DNA of 64,000 nucleotides from Paenibacillus urinalis (GCF_028747985.1 NZ_CP118108.1:4595001-4659000), one strand, 5' to 3'; positions 9,687 through 19,196 are shown, counted from the first letter of the stretch. Translations and numbers: made by a program. Notes: a model not told the origin generated them from the sequence alone.

Positions 9687-10322
9687 TTAACGTCCAGGAC
9701 GAACATAAGGATTATTTTGTTTCTCAAAACCAATCGTCGTCCTTGGGCCGTGGCCTGGATACACCTTAACATCATCTTCCAATGTATAAAGTGTATTCTG
9801 GATGGAGTGAATCAGGTCCCGCTCGCTTCCGCCTGGCAGATCGGTTCTTCCTACGCCGGCTCTGAACAGAACATCACCAGCAAACAGATCCTTACCGCAT
9901 AAGAGACTCACGCTTCCTGGTGAATGCCCAGGTGTATGATACACGTGAAAGGTCTGTCCTACAAGCTCCAGCTTCATACCCGCTGCAAGATCATATTCCG
10001 CCGGACTCGCCGTAATCTCTCCGCCAAGCTCCGGCCAGCGCAGTGAACCGTTCCACTTTGCCGACGTAAGCCATTCGGCCTCAGCGGTATGCACATATAC
10101 CGGACAGCCTTTCAGCTTGCGTATCTCCTCGACACCGCCAATATGATCAAAATGAGCATGGGTCAATATAATAGCCTCAATCTCCAAATCTTCGATTGCT
10201 CTGATCAGAGAAGCCGGATTCATCCCCGGGTCAATGATAAAAGCCTTGCCGCTGTCTTCTCCCTGCACCAAATAGGCATTGGTTTGCAGGGGACCTAGAC
10301 TGAAAGTTCGTATGTTCAGCAT
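9687..10322 (-). CDS. MBL-fold metallo-hydrolase, glyoxalase II-like
   Basis: 211 residues with the full metal-binding set of the metallo-beta-lactamase fold: HAHFDHIGG (about 55-63), the later His in HTPGHSPGS, Asp in LFAGDVLF and His in VYPGHGPRT. Size and the final NPYVRPGR match the YqgX/GloB-like group that hydrolyses thioesters such as S-lactoyl thiols; the substrate is not proven. The ATG starts 1 nt after the stop of the thioredoxin-like gene, so the two form a translationally coupled pair. Confidence 0.9.
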   Translation of the reverse strand: MLNIRTFSLGPLQTNAYLVQGEDSGKAFIIDPGMNPASLIRAIEDLEIEAIILTHAHFDHIGGVEEIRKLKGCPVYVHTAEAEWLTSAKWNGSLRWPELGGEITASPAEYDLAAGMKLELVGQTFHVYHTPGHSPGSVSLLCGKDLFAGDVLFRAGVGRTDLPGGSERDLIHSIQNTLYTLEDDVKVYPGHGPRTTIGFEKQNNPYVRPGR

Positions 10323-10323
10323 T

Positions 10324-10890
10324 CTAAAAACCGGATATCAACTCATGCAGCTCCTTGACGATGACTGCTTGATATTCCGTTCCCTCCCCATAACGTCGTT
10401 TAATCTCCTGACGCGTCTCTGCCAGATTATTTTGATAATCCGCAGCCTCGCGGTCTGGATTATTCTCCTTGAAGGTAACCATTGCCTCCTGGACATGCTC
10501 AGGACGTGGGCCCCAGGTTCCCAGAACAGCACCGCCCGAGTCTGTAAAAATAACGACTGGAATCGAACGTCCACCCATGGTCAGGAACTGATCCATGATC
10601 TCCAGATGGTGCTCCATAATGAGCATGTCTACCGGCATATCCGTCGTTTCCAATGCCCGGAGCACGACAGGAATATTTCGAACGACATCACCGCACCAAT
10701 CTGCAGCGATAATGACTGCTCGCAGGTCATCACGGTATTTCAAGCTGTCAAAGAAGGATTTATCTTCTTCGTTCGTCCACTCGAAACGGTTATACCAATC
10801 TAGAAAAGCTTCTTTATTCTGTGTCATACCCTCTATAAATTCTTGGGGGGACAATCCTTTACCGAACTTGTGTGATAAATTAGGAGCCAT
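10324..10890 (-). CDS. Thioredoxin-like protein (Thioredoxin_9 type)
   Basis: A 188-residue thioredoxin-fold protein. The active-site loop reads ADWCGDVVRN, with one Cys where classical thioredoxins have CxxC, followed by a cis-Pro region RSIPVVIF. Single-Cys WCGD loops are usual in the Thioredoxin_9 family, whose members are unlikely to act as simple dithiol reductants. The frame extends upstream to 11019, but GGAAAGGAAG lies 8 nt before the ATG at 10890, so I start there. It is cotranscribed with the hydrolase that begins 1 nt downstream. Confidence 0.8.
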   Translation of the reverse strand: MAPNLSHKFGKGLSPQEFIEGMTQNKEAFLDWYNRFEWTNEEDKSFFDSLKYRDDLRAVIIAADWCGDVVRNIPVVLRALETTDMPVDMLIMEHHLEIMDQFLTMGGRSIPVVIFTDSGGAVLGTWGPRPEHVQEAMVTFKENNPDREAADYQNNLAETRQEIKRRYGEGTEYQAVIVKELHELISGF

Positions 10891-11181
10891 GAAAAGCACT
10901 TCCTTTCCCGTATTAGCATGATTTGAATTATTGATTACATATAAACTAATTCGGCTCTTAACAAACAGCAGCTGCCAGGAATGATAGGAAAACAAGGTCA
11001 AGCTGTTATCCTGCATCACAACGTTGCCTCTTATTGCAGCTCCATCTTCAATAATAGCTGATTTTTCGGCTGGGAGAAAGTCTACCGGAATCCGCAGCTA
11101 TGCCCTGTGCTTGAGAATGGTCAAAAGTGTATCCGCCCTTCCCTCATCCGCATATGGTACCTAAAGAGGAGGTCGATCAGC

Positions 11182-11523
11182 ATGAAAGAGCATTCCCGCT
11201 ACGGCAAGCAGACAGCCCCATTCTCCAAGGGACCGGCACCCAAGCTTCCGTCCGCAAGAAAAATAAGACGTGCCTGCAGCAAGGAGCTGTACCGGACTGT
11301 AAAACGGATGAAGCTGTATATTGCCCCGGATTTAGTATCGCAAGGAGAGGACCTGTATTACCGCAAGGTCATCGCAAACCTGCTCTGGGTTACAGAGCAT
11401 CAGGATAATCGCAAAGCCCAGTGCGACTGGTGGGACACCGAGGTGCTTCCCGAGCTGTCCGAGCTGTGGAACGTGCCTGCTGCCAAGCTGTCCAGCGCCT
11501 TCCGAGACGCTTACGGCGGTTAG
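11182..11523 (+). CDS. Conserved hypothetical small protein
   Basis: 113 residues beginning MKEHSRYGKQ. It is basic at the N-terminus (LPSARKIRRACSKELYRTVKR), and the C-terminal half is Trp-rich (DWWDTEVLPELSELWNV) and ends FRDAYGG. I recall similar short proteins in Paenibacillus genomes, sometimes labelled dehydrogenase without support. I know no activity, and there is no signal peptide or membrane segment. The ATG at 11182 has AGGAGG 9 nt upstream; the longer frame from 11107 has no RBS. Confidence 0.65.
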   Translation: MKEHSRYGKQTAPFSKGPAPKLPSARKIRRACSKELYRTVKRMKLYIAPDLVSQGEDLYYRKVIANLLWVTEHQDNRKAQCDWWDTEVLPELSELWNVPAAKLSSAFRDAYGG

Positions 11524-11635
11524 AACTTATGTAGAGCGGCCCAGACTATGCCAATTTCTTCTCTCCATCCGCTAGGCTCAACAAACAAGATACCCGCCCG
11601 GTACAAAATAGCGATGCAAGATGTTCGGCTAGTGA

Positions 11636-13066
11636 CTACAAGCGCTCCACCGGCAGCTTCCAGGCTGCGATTAATACAAGCAGCATCCAAAATAAAGGAT
11701 AGCTGAAGTCGAAATCGACTGCGCCATGAAGCATGACAATCAAGCACACGGGAATGGTCTCCCGACTATGACGTAACAGCAGGCGCAGGATGTAAGCGAA
11801 TAGGAGCAGCATGAGCATAAGCCCCATGACACCGGTATCGAGGAATAGATCCAGATATCCGCTGTGCACTTCTGTGCCAATATACGGTGAGGATTGGACC
11901 GTATATACCGCATGCTTCCATGCGTCCCCGCCATGCCCAAGCCAAGGGGAGCGCACACCATATAGCACCGCATCACGCCACATCGCCTCCCTCGCAAACC
12001 AAGTTGCGCCGGAGGTGATTCTGCTGATGGCGGTATGGTACACCAGCCCCGCTGCACCCGTCAGTGCAGCAAGGGCCACGCACGCGGCAGCCACGCGGTG
12101 TCCGCGTGCCAGCAGGGCATGGAGCAGCAGCGCGAATACGAGCGCTGCGATCTCGCCCCCGGCCAGCAGCATGAGGCCGGGGAGTGGAGCCGGCGCGAGT
12201 GCAGCGCCGGCAAGGGCGTGATGTGCGAGCGCGGCGCATAAGAGCGGCGGCGCACTCGCACAGAGCAGCGGCAGGCGCCTGCCTTGCCGCTGAAGCAGGA
12301 GCAGTGCGAGTGCGCTCAGCAGCAGCGCGAGCCATGCTCCGCGCGACTCGCTGATGAGGAGCGCGGTCGCAGCTGGGAACAGGCCGAGGGCCGTTTCTGC
12401 CACCTTCCTCAGCTCGCCTGCCGGGGAGCTGGAGCATGCCGAAGCGGCTGAAGCCAGCCGCTCCAAGAAGAACATCCCGACCAGCACGCCGTACGCGTTA
12501 GGGTATTCGACCAAGCCCGCAAGTCTGGCACCATAGGCACTCAGCAGAGGATCATCCGTCCGCATTACTGCATTAGGAAGGACAAGCAGACCGCATACGG
12601 CCAGTAATCCGCTTAGCGTCATCAGCCAGCCCATCAGCTGAAAGCCTGCAGAGATCCACTTTTTTCCTCTTATAGAATGTCCAAGAATACAGCAGCCTGC
12701 GGCGAACACACTAATGACAAAAAATTGCATGAGGCTGTCTCTTGTTCCATTGAGGCTTACCGGATTTCCAAAGAGCAGGTGCCACGCATAGATCAATGCG
12801 ATGAGCAGCGGTATCAAAACAAGGGGTGTATGATTGTACATTATTTTTGCTGAATTTGAAGACGTATTAATGGTGAACAGCCACAATCCAAGCAGCACAG
12901 CCGGGAACCAGACGCTGATCCCTTCCCATGTGAAAGAGAAGAACAACCCCTGATGCAGACAAGCATACACGAGCACTGCCGTAACGAGCAGTCCGATTGA
13001 ATCTAAGGCATGAATGGCCAACCCTTTATCCGATTTGCTCGTTCGTATTGAATCTGTATGCTGCAT
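11636..13066 (-). CDS. O-antigen ligase/polymerase-like membrane protein
   Basis: 476 residues, about a dozen hydrophobic helices. The segment LLISESRGAWLALLLSALALL is the hallmark of the Wzy_C/O-antigen ligase family. The periplasmic-loop-like stretch with LGHGGDAWKHAVYT and HSGYLDLFLDTGVMGL also fits. In Gram-positives such proteins polymerise or transfer surface glycans; the substrate is unknown. The middle third (coding roughly 12060-12440) is very rich in G+C and in Ala and Leu, unlike its flanks. It lies alone, not in a visible polysaccharide cluster. The RBS is weak but the ATG is reasonable. Confidence 0.75.
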   Translation of the reverse strand: MQHTDSIRTSKSDKGLAIHALDSIGLLVTAVLVYACLHQGLFFSFTWEGISVWFPAVLLGLWLFTINTSSNSAKIMYNHTPLVLIPLLIALIYAWHLLFGNPVSLNGTRDSLMQFFVISVFAAGCCILGHSIRGKKWISAGFQLMGWLMTLSGLLAVCGLLVLPNAVMRTDDPLLSAYGARLAGLVEYPNAYGVLVGMFFLERLASAASACSSSPAGELRKVAETALGLFPAATALLISESRGAWLALLLSALALLLLQRQGRRLPLLCASAPPLLCAALAHHALAGAALAPAPLPGLMLLAGGEIAALVFALLLHALLARGHRVAAACVALAALTGAAGLVYHTAISRITSGATWFAREAMWRDAVLYGVRSPWLGHGGDAWKHAVYTVQSSPYIGTEVHSGYLDLFLDTGVMGLMLMLLLFAYILRLLLRHSRETIPVCLIVMLHGAVDFDFSYPLFWMLLVLIAAWKLPVERL

Positions 13067-13134
13067 TTAAGGAAGCTCCCTTTTCTACTAGAATTCATTC
13101 ACTGGAATGTTCTCCTATTACTATTGCCTAACCC

Positions 13135-13160
13135 AAAAAAGCCCAACCCTTCCGGGCTGG
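13135..13160 (-). terminator. Terminator after the methyltransferase gene
   Basis: On the minus strand CCAGCCC-GGAA-GGGTTGG forms a 7-bp stem with a GNRA loop, followed by GCTTTTTT, 60 nt after the stop at 13220. Confidence 0.85.
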
Positions 13161-13219
13161 ACTTTTGAAACATATGGCAGGTAGGTTGTGAGATTACAAT
13201 TGGAGAGGACAAGATCCCC

Positions 13220-14425
13220 TTACTTTGCTGCTCCCACCGGTAACCGATCTGCGCATGCTCTTTCCAAGTAAGGATTAACATGCAAGAAATCACGATATGC
13301 CGTATACTCATTCCACAACTGATCTGTATCTCCAGCATTTCCCTTTACAGCGCGAATCAGAATATTCTTGGGTGTATGCTCCATATCGATGAATTCCAGC
13401 AGCTGTGTACGGTAGCCCATAATATCAAGCAGCTTGGCACGAATGGCATCTGTAGCAAGGGCAGCAAACCGTTCCTTGAGAATCCCGTGTGATAATAAAG
13501 GATTCATGACATTTGCCTCCATCTGAGCAAACAGCTCATGCTGACAGCACGGAACTGATAATATTACGGATGCGCCCCAGCGCACCGCCTTCTCAAGAGC
13601 AGCATCTGTTGCTGTATCGCAGGCATGAAGTGTAACGACCATATCCACCTGTTCAAGCTCATTGTATTCTGCAATGTCCCCTACCAGAAATTTCAGCCCA
13701 GTATAGCCCAGATTCTTGCCGATTTGGCTGCAATGCTCGATCACATCTGCCTTCAAATCCAGACCTACGACCTGAAGCTTCCTGCGCTGCTGCACAGCCA
13801 AGTAATGGTATAGAGCAAAGGTAAGATACGATTTGCCACAGCCAAAATCGACAATCGTAATCGGTCGTCCCTGCGGCAAATTAGGCAGTACATCCTCCAC
13901 CATTTCAAGGAAGCGATTGATCTGCTTGAACTTATCATATTTACGGGCATGCACCTTGCCTTCATCGCTCATAATACCGAGCTCAATCAGGAAGGGAATC
14001 GGCTTGCCGTCCTCTAGCACATAACGTTTCTTCCGATTATGAGACAAATCCGCCTCCTGCTTGGAGGGAGTTTTGGTCAAGATCGACACTTTGTACTTCT
14101 TGCTGATCAAGATCTGATAGTCGGCTTCAGGAGTACAAATCATGCCTTGCCGAAAAGTCTCCTCAAATAATTGCTTCATCCGCTCAGCAGCTTCATCCGG
14201 GATCAAATTATCGTGAGTTACTTTATTGTTCTGATGGTATGCAAATTGGTAATGGAGTTTGTTTTTAAGCAGAACCGGCTTAACCTGCACTTTAGTGAAG
14301 GTCTGTCCTTCTTTCTTGCGAAGCTGACTTAGTGTAGCCGTAATCAGTCCCTGCTCTTCAAAAATACCTTCAATTAATTTTCGTAATGAATCCAAAGGGT
14401 ACATCTCACTTTCTATGGTTAACAT
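13220..14425 (-). CDS. Class I SAM-dependent methyltransferase (Methyltransf_32-like)
   Basis: 401 residues. SAM motif I is ITIVDFGCGKSYLTFALYHYL (about 191-211), and later TLHACDTATDAAL and VILSVPCCQHEL match the Methyltransf_32 group, which includes RNA-modifying enzymes. The N-terminal 150 residues form a separate domain that probably binds substrate. The conserved CC in VPCCQHE is typical of the family. Substrate unknown; RNA is the best guess. No strong RBS is seen before the ATG at 14425, and Met8 is possible. Confidence 0.8.
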   Translation of the reverse strand: MLTIESEMYPLDSLRKLIEGIFEEQGLITATLSQLRKKEGQTFTKVQVKPVLLKNKLHYQFAYHQNNKVTHDNLIPDEAAERMKQLFEETFRQGMICTPEADYQILISKKYKVSILTKTPSKQEADLSHNRKKRYVLEDGKPIPFLIELGIMSDEGKVHARKYDKFKQINRFLEMVEDVLPNLPQGRPITIVDFGCGKSYLTFALYHYLAVQQRRKLQVVGLDLKADVIEHCSQIGKNLGYTGLKFLVGDIAEYNELEQVDMVVTLHACDTATDAALEKAVRWGASVILSVPCCQHELFAQMEANVMNPLLSHGILKERFAALATDAIRAKLLDIMGYRTQLLEFIDMEHTPKNILIRAVKGNAGDTDQLWNEYTAYRDFLHVNPYLERACADRLPVGAAK

Positions 14426-14510
14426 TGTTCTTTGAGTAACAATAACATATCAGAACACATTGTCCAGCTCAGCTTGTCTTATAAAGCCAGCACCGGCAGG
14501 TCTATCCTAC

Positions 14511-15152
14511 TTATCTGCCCTGCAATTCCCGAAGTCCTTCCTCCACTTCTGTGCGAGGCAGACCTCCCGCTTCAAGCTGTACATCCTCTTGCAGCAGCAG
14601 ACGCTTGTAGAACTCAGCCGCCTCCTGTGCATATTGCTCCTGCCTGCTCAAGCGATACCAGCTGTTCTCCGCCTCGTCATATCGTCCCGCTTTCTCGTGA
14701 TATAACGCCTTTAGTCTTTCCGTCTTCTCAGGCAGCTCATACCCTTTAATTTCCTCCAGCAATGCCGCAACGCGTTCAGGTGCACTTAAGATCTCTCTGT
14801 TTGCCCCATGAAGCAGGCTATATAAATATAAATGCAGAGCTTTCATCCAGCGGACAAGTGCTTGATCAGTCGACCCTTGATCCATGTACACTCGGCCTTC
14901 CTCTTCCATAATTCGTGCCACTTGCTGGACCTTGTCTACTTCCACACCGTCACCAAGCCGGAACAAATCGATGATATCTTCAACCGGAAGAGAGTTCAGC
15001 AGCTGAGAATTAAGCCGGAACTGGCGTTTAAGCCACTCATCCAGCTCCCATAAGGCATCAATATGCATTTTCTTCTGCTTCAGCTCAAACACTTTACCGA
15101 TCATTTCCGTCATTTCCTCCACCATGCGGAGGAGATAATCTCTTCTAAACAT
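14511..15152 (-). CDS. DUF6483-like helical protein
   Basis: 213 residues, almost entirely helical, with TPR-like pairs: FYKRLLLQEDV, ALYHEKAGRYDEAENSWYRL and the Gln-rich middle. The opening MFRRDYLLRMVEEMTEMI matches my recollection of the DUF6483 family of Firmicutes, for which no function is known. It has no signal peptide. It lies between the methyltransferase and hydrolase genes, 85 nt from the former, and may be separately transcribed. Confidence 0.6.
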   Translation of the reverse strand: MFRRDYLLRMVEEMTEMIGKVFELKQKKMHIDALWELDEWLKRQFRLNSQLLNSLPVEDIIDLFRLGDGVEVDKVQQVARIMEEEGRVYMDQGSTDQALVRWMKALHLYLYSLLHGANREILSAPERVAALLEEIKGYELPEKTERLKALYHEKAGRYDEAENSWYRLSRQEQYAQEAAEFYKRLLLQEDVQLEAGGLPRTEVEEGLRELQGR

Positions 15153-15342
15153 CAGCGTCTCTTCTCCTTTGGCCGTCTGTCCGAAGCACGGAGCGGCTTA
15201 TCCGTGAGTTCTGAGCGTTCCAGCACTCCATTTAAATTGTACCCGGAATATAAGGAAAAAGCCAAACATGAAAGACTTTGTTGTAAGAAGCTGATTGTAA
15301 AATATGAGGCTCTTTGATTCCACGAAACTGTGCAAGCAATAT

Positions 15343-15377
15343 AAAAAGCAGGCCCGGATAATTACCCCAAGCCTGCT
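15343..15377 (-). terminator. Terminator after the alpha/beta hydrolase gene
   Basis: The arms AGCAGGC and GCCTGCT flank a 17-nt loop, with TTTTT on the minus-strand 3' side. It lies 28 nt after the stop at 15405. Confidence 0.8.
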
Positions 15378-15404
15378 GTCTAACCATTTATATAGATACA
15401 GCAC

Positions 15405-16196
15405 TTATTTTACATTATTATTCATAAAGCTGGTAAGCGCACGAAGGAATTCATCCGGCTGCTCAACCATACTCATATGACCAGCATCTGTGATAAGCGA
15501 CTGCGTTACTCTCGGGCTGTCTGAAGTAAAGGTCCGATCCGGCGGCACAACGGCATCCTGTTCTCCCGCTATTAACAGCACGGGAACACTCGCTTCATCC
15601 AGCACATGCCGCAGGTCAGGACGTTCCTTCATGGCGATGGCCGTATTGGATGCTCCCTGAGGAGAAGTCCGATAACCAATCTCCCGGACTCGATCTATCT
15701 TGGATACCATCGTCGTCTGGTGCTCTGCTGCAAACAGATTAGGAACCAAAGCATCCACAAAGGGTTGAATCCCTTCCGTTTGAATAGTGGACACTGCTCT
15801 GAGACGCTTTTCTTTGGCCTCGTCACTGTCTGGATAAGCCGTTGAATGGATTAAGCCAAAGGCATTAAGCCGATCAGGATATCTGTCTGCAATAGATAGT
15901 GTGAGGTATCCTCCTAAGGAATGGCCGAAAACACTAGCTTGCTGAATACCCAAATGATTGAGCAGCTCCACGATATCATCTGCCATATCGCTAATACTGC
16001 AGCTGTTGTTAGGCGTCCCCGATTCCCCATGACCTCTGAGATCCGGTACGATACAGCGATATTGCTTCACTAATTGAGGCAATACCTCTTCAAAGTAGTC
16101 AGAGCTTCCGCAATAACCATGCAGCAATACCACCGGTTGTCCTTCTCCATGATCTCTATAAGCGATAACATGATTTCCTAATTGTACTTTTTCCAT
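15405..16196 (-). CDS. Alpha/beta-fold hydrolase
   Basis: A 263-residue alpha/beta hydrolase. The oxyanion region is VVLLHGYCGSS, the nucleophile is Ser93 in FGHSLGGY, the acid lies near AGEQDAVVP and the His in DAGHMSMVEQPDEF. LRGHGES is also typical. It is probably an esterase or lactonase acting in the cytoplasm; the substrate cannot be told. The frame extends to 16319, but AGAGGG lies 7 nt before the ATG at 16196. It follows yyaC by 19 nt on the same strand. Confidence 0.88.
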   Translation of the reverse strand: MEKVQLGNHVIAYRDHGEGQPVVLLHGYCGSSDYFEEVLPQLVKQYRCIVPDLRGHGESGTPNNSCSISDMADDIVELLNHLGIQQASVFGHSLGGYLTLSIADRYPDRLNAFGLIHSTAYPDSDEAKEKRLRAVSTIQTEGIQPFVDALVPNLFAAEHQTTMVSKIDRVREIGYRTSPQGASNTAIAMKERPDLRHVLDEASVPVLLIAGEQDAVVPPDRTFTSDSPRVTQSLITDAGHMSMVEQPDEFLRALTSFMNNNVK

Positions 16197-16215
16197 TACA
16201 TTCGCCCTCTTTCTG

Positions 16216-16815
16216 TTAGCATGGATCATGAAATCCAGTATTACATACATTAAGCAATTCAGACTCTGCTGAACCAGTTTGCAATTGAAATCCCTCATGA
16301 GCAGCCAACGCAAGCTCACGCGCCATATTCATTACCCGATGTAGAGAAGTCATCTGAAGCAGCGTATACGGCTTGGGGCCATTCACGTTAACAATACCGG
16401 CAATGCTGTAATGACCGACAGCAGGCAGGTCTCCTTTTACCGATTCAGCAGGTACCAGTGAACGCTCCCGGCAGAGGTAATCACCAACGTCAACTGCAGA
16501 GCCCAGGCAAGCATCAATCGCAATGACTACATGGTCAGCGGGAATTGTGCGGATCATTTGCTTCAATGTTGCAGCATCACAGGGGTTCGGCAGCGTACCC
16601 ATCACGTGCTGAAATCCGTACTCTACTAAATAGCTTCCGGTAAGCGGACCCAATGCATCACCTGTGGAACGATCTGTTCCGATACATACAAAGGTTAATT
16701 TATCTATAGAATGGTGCGCTGCAATCTGTTTGAAGAATGAAGCAAGAGCTCCTTTTCCACTTCTTTTGTGACCAGAGGCTGTTGTCCTGGATGTTGTCGA
16801 TGTGAATTTGGACAA
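16216..16815 (-). CDS. yyaC: Sporulation protein YyaC (DUF1256, GPR-like fold)
   Basis: 199 residues. FVCIGTDRSTGDALGPLTGS (about 45-64), AIDACLGS and VGHYSIAGIVN are the conserved blocks of YyaC. The family is related to the spore protease GPR and is conserved in endospore formers; its target is not established. A TTG at 16815 with AGGAGG 11 nt upstream is the likely start. The first 30 residues are low-complexity and Ser/Thr-rich, longer than in Bacillus. Its presence supports a spore-forming host. Confidence 0.9.
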   Translation of the reverse strand: MSKFTSTTSRTTASGHKRSGKGALASFFKQIAAHHSIDKLTFVCIGTDRSTGDALGPLTGSYLVEYGFQHVMGTLPNPCDAATLKQMIRTIPADHVVIAIDACLGSAVDVGDYLCRERSLVPAESVKGDLPAVGHYSIAGIVNVNGPKPYTLLQMTSLHRVMNMARELALAAHEGFQLQTGSAESELLNVCNTGFHDPC

Positions 16816-16916
16816 GGGTTCACGAACCTCCTCTTTATCTCTTTATCTTTCTATCCTGATGCTTACATGATACAATACGAACAAACTTTAATGAAGTCGA
16901 AAGGAATGGACGGAAC

Positions 16917-17138
16917 ATGGATTTAACCCAAAAAAATCAGCAGAACATCGAGTTTATGATTGATGCCATCAAGTCTAAACTAAGAATGGCGAGTGCCTCT
17001 GCGCTCCAGTCATCCGCGTTCACAGTAGCTCAGTACGACGATATCCTGGATATTTACGAAATCGTTAATTCCAAAAGCAATCTCAGTATTTCCGAAGTAG
17101 AGGCGCTCGTATCCGAACTCGGCCGTCTCCGCGCATAA
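16917..17138 (+). CDS. DUF1128 family protein (YfkK-like)
   Basis: 73 residues, all helical, beginning MDLTQKNQQNIEFMIDAIKSKL. The C-terminal YDDILDIYEIVNSKSNLSISE closely matches the DUF1128 family found across bacilli. The function is unknown. It is followed within 10 nt by a strong terminator and so is monocistronic. The short spacer to yyaC (about 100 nt) must contain both divergent promoters. Confidence 0.88.
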   Translation: MDLTQKNQQNIEFMIDAIKSKLRMASASALQSSAFTVAQYDDILDIYEIVNSKSNLSISEVEALVSELGRLRA

Positions 17139-17144
17139 CGAACA

Positions 17145-17184
17145 GCCCCTTCCTGCCTAATGGCAGAATAGGGGCAGTTTTTTT
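17145..17184 (+). terminator. Terminator after the DUF1128 gene
   Basis: The stem GCCCCT...AGGGGC is extended by CTGCC/GGCAG and followed by TTTTTTT. The T tract touches the stop codon of the convergent asparaginase gene. Confidence 0.9.
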
Positions 17185-18226
17185 ATTGGTCTTTGAATGA
17201 TGGTTCTAATCCAGATGAATTCTCATGTTGAAGAACAAACACAGGCTGTGCGGTACCCACAACGGTTCCGGCATCATTACGAATGTCCTGTGAGAATTGT
17301 TTCCTTAATGCGTTCAAGGTTGCCTGATTACGATAACCGATTTGCTCAAGTATCGATGCGGTGATCAGTCCCCACTCCTCTTCGGAGCCATCGAGAACCT
17401 TGAAGCTGATCCCCAGCCGCTCCTCCCGGAGAGCAAAACAAAACACGCCTTGAAATCCGCCCTTGGCAACGATATTCGAATCCTGAAGCAGAACCGTATC
17501 TACTCTGCCTGTTCCTCCCACCATTTCTGGTGCTGTATTCATCGCTGCAGTAATAAGCTGCGCAGCCTGCCGGGTAGATTCATCTGCAATCAAATCCGGA
17601 CAAGCCAGTTTAAGAAAGGCTCTCGCCATTCCTGAAATAGGCAGCGCATAGACCGGAAATCCGCAGCCATCGGTTCCTGGAGACAGCTCCTCCTGTGATA
17701 CCTCTGTAAGTTGTGAAATCACTTCTTTGATTTCCTGCTGCACAGGATGAAGCGGATCGGCATAAGTACTAGCGTCAGCCCCCTTCAGCTTCGTATAGGC
17801 AAGTACCCCCATATGTTTACCTGAGCAGTTATGAAGAATTCTTCGTTTATGCCCTTCCTTCTTGATATACTCCGTTCTGCTCTCTTCATGGAGCGGATAA
17901 CTCGGAGCACAGACCAGCCCTGTCTCATCTACTCCGATCTTATTTTTCATCTGCATCAATACACGCTGGTGAAAATCCTCCGAGCGATGGGAGGAGACCA
18001 TCAGGGCAATTTCCTCGGAAGTGAAGCCATATTTCTCTTGTATACCAGCCCTAATGCCCGGTATGGCTTGAAGTGGTTTGGCCGCAGAGCGGGTAAAGGT
18101 CTTAAAATGGGGGTCACCTGCGAAATAGACAACTTTTCCTTTTTCATTCACTATTGATATATGACCGCGGTGTGCGCTTTCCATTACACCACCCCGGAAT
18201 TCGGTTAATAATAATGCATCTAACAT
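17183..18226 (-). CDS. L-asparaginase II family protein
   Basis: 347 residues of the Rhizobium-type (AnsA, PF06089) asparaginase family, distinct from the bacterial EcAI/EcAII enzymes. Conserved blocks include FTRSAAKPLQAIP, VSSHRSEDFHQRVL, NCSGKHMGVL and SPGTDGCGFPVYALPI. It hydrolyses asparagine to aspartate and ammonia in the cytoplasm. GGAGAG lies 6 nt before the ATG. It is convergent with the DUF1128 gene and stands alone. Confidence 0.9.
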   Translation of the reverse strand: MLDALLLTEFRGGVMESAHRGHISIVNEKGKVVYFAGDPHFKTFTRSAAKPLQAIPGIRAGIQEKYGFTSEEIALMVSSHRSEDFHQRVLMQMKNKIGVDETGLVCAPSYPLHEESRTEYIKKEGHKRRILHNCSGKHMGVLAYTKLKGADASTYADPLHPVQQEIKEVISQLTEVSQEELSPGTDGCGFPVYALPISGMARAFLKLACPDLIADESTRQAAQLITAAMNTAPEMVGGTGRVDTVLLQDSNIVAKGGFQGVFCFALREERLGISFKVLDGSEEEWGLITASILEQIGYRNQATLNALRKQFSQDIRNDAGTVVGTAQPVFVLQHENSSGLEPSFKDQ

Positions 18227-18433
18227 GTTTTTCTCTCCTTCTCAAGGAACTTGCTAGCCGCTTGGTTTGTACCAAAACGAACACCATAGTACAGTATAGT
18301 ACAAAGAAACCATTTTGACAGAGATAATGGATAGACTAGAAGAAAATTAGCTGAATACATACGATCTACCTCTATCCCACATAAATCTGCAAAATCCACA
18401 ACCAATTCAATCAAAGTCAGGAGTTACACATCA

Positions 18434-19090
18434 ATGACGAATAACAGCAAAAAAAAATTCTACTGGACAACTATTGGACTAGCTGGCAGCCTGACCTTTG
18501 TTCTCATCATCGTACTCTTATTTATGCTAGTTGGAGTCGATCAGGTTCAAGCGATTGATGAAAATATCCAGTTTTACCTTTTTCCTCATGCTGACAGCTG
18601 GTACTATTCCTTACTGCCGATTATTAAAGGAATTACCGAGTTTGGTTCTTTTAATATCACTGCCATTGTTGCACTTGTATTTGTGAGCTATTATGGGATC
18701 TTTCGTAAACTTTATGTAAACGCATATATCGTAGCGGTCAGCTTCATTAGCATGTGGAGCATTAATTATGTGCTCAAAATTCTTCTTAGACGAGAACGAC
18801 CTGAGCTTGAACAGCTGATGGCCGCCCACGGATACAGCTTTCCAAGCGGTCATTCTATGATTGCTGCCGGGTTCTATGGCGTTATCTTCGTCCTGCTCGT
18901 GCAGACAATCAAAAATAGAGGTGGGTCTGGATCTCTTCTTGCCCTCTTTGGCGCTTTATTTGTTCTATTGATCGGGTACAGCCGTATTTATCTCGGCGTT
19001 CATTATCCAACGGATGTTGTGACAGGTCTCTTGTGCGGAGCCATATGGACCTTCTGCATGCATCGCCTGCTTCAGGAAGCTTCTCCATAA
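18434..19090 (+). CDS. PAP2-family membrane phosphatase
   Basis: 218 residues with about six membrane helices and the three phosphatase motifs in order: KILLRRERPELEQ, YSFPSGHSM and YSRIYLGVHYPTDVV (catalytic His residues in motifs 2 and 3). Such enzymes dephosphorylate undecaprenyl pyrophosphate or phosphatidylglycerol phosphate at the outer membrane face. Which of the two applies is unclear. The start ATG at 18434 is preceded by AGGAG. It is transcribed toward the stress genes that follow. Confidence 0.88.
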   Translation: MTNNSKKKFYWTTIGLAGSLTFVLIIVLLFMLVGVDQVQAIDENIQFYLFPHADSWYYSLLPIIKGITEFGSFNITAIVALVFVSYYGIFRKLYVNAYIVAVSFISMWSINYVLKILLRRERPELEQLMAAHGYSFPSGHSMIAAGFYGVIFVLLVQTIKNRGGSGSLLALFGALFVLLIGYSRIYLGVHYPTDVVTGLLCGAIWTFCMHRLLQEASP

Positions 19091-19196
19091 AAGTCAGTGC
19101 ATATCGCCTCCTCCTGCATCCTTTGTTTCAACCTCACTGCCGATAGTTTATATACGAAGTAAGCAAGGCACTATAGCAGCATAGGAGGCGATTGTT

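Noticed and set aside
9494..9775. 93-codon minus-strand frame
   Set aside because: It overlaps the end of the hydrolase gene and its terminator and lacks an RBS.
15198..15404. 68-codon minus-strand frame
   Set aside because: It contains the terminator of the hydrolase gene.
19116..19142. SigB promoter for the GlsB/YeaQ gene
   Set aside because: GTTTCA is present, but the spacer is 15 nt and the -10 GTTTAT is a poor match.
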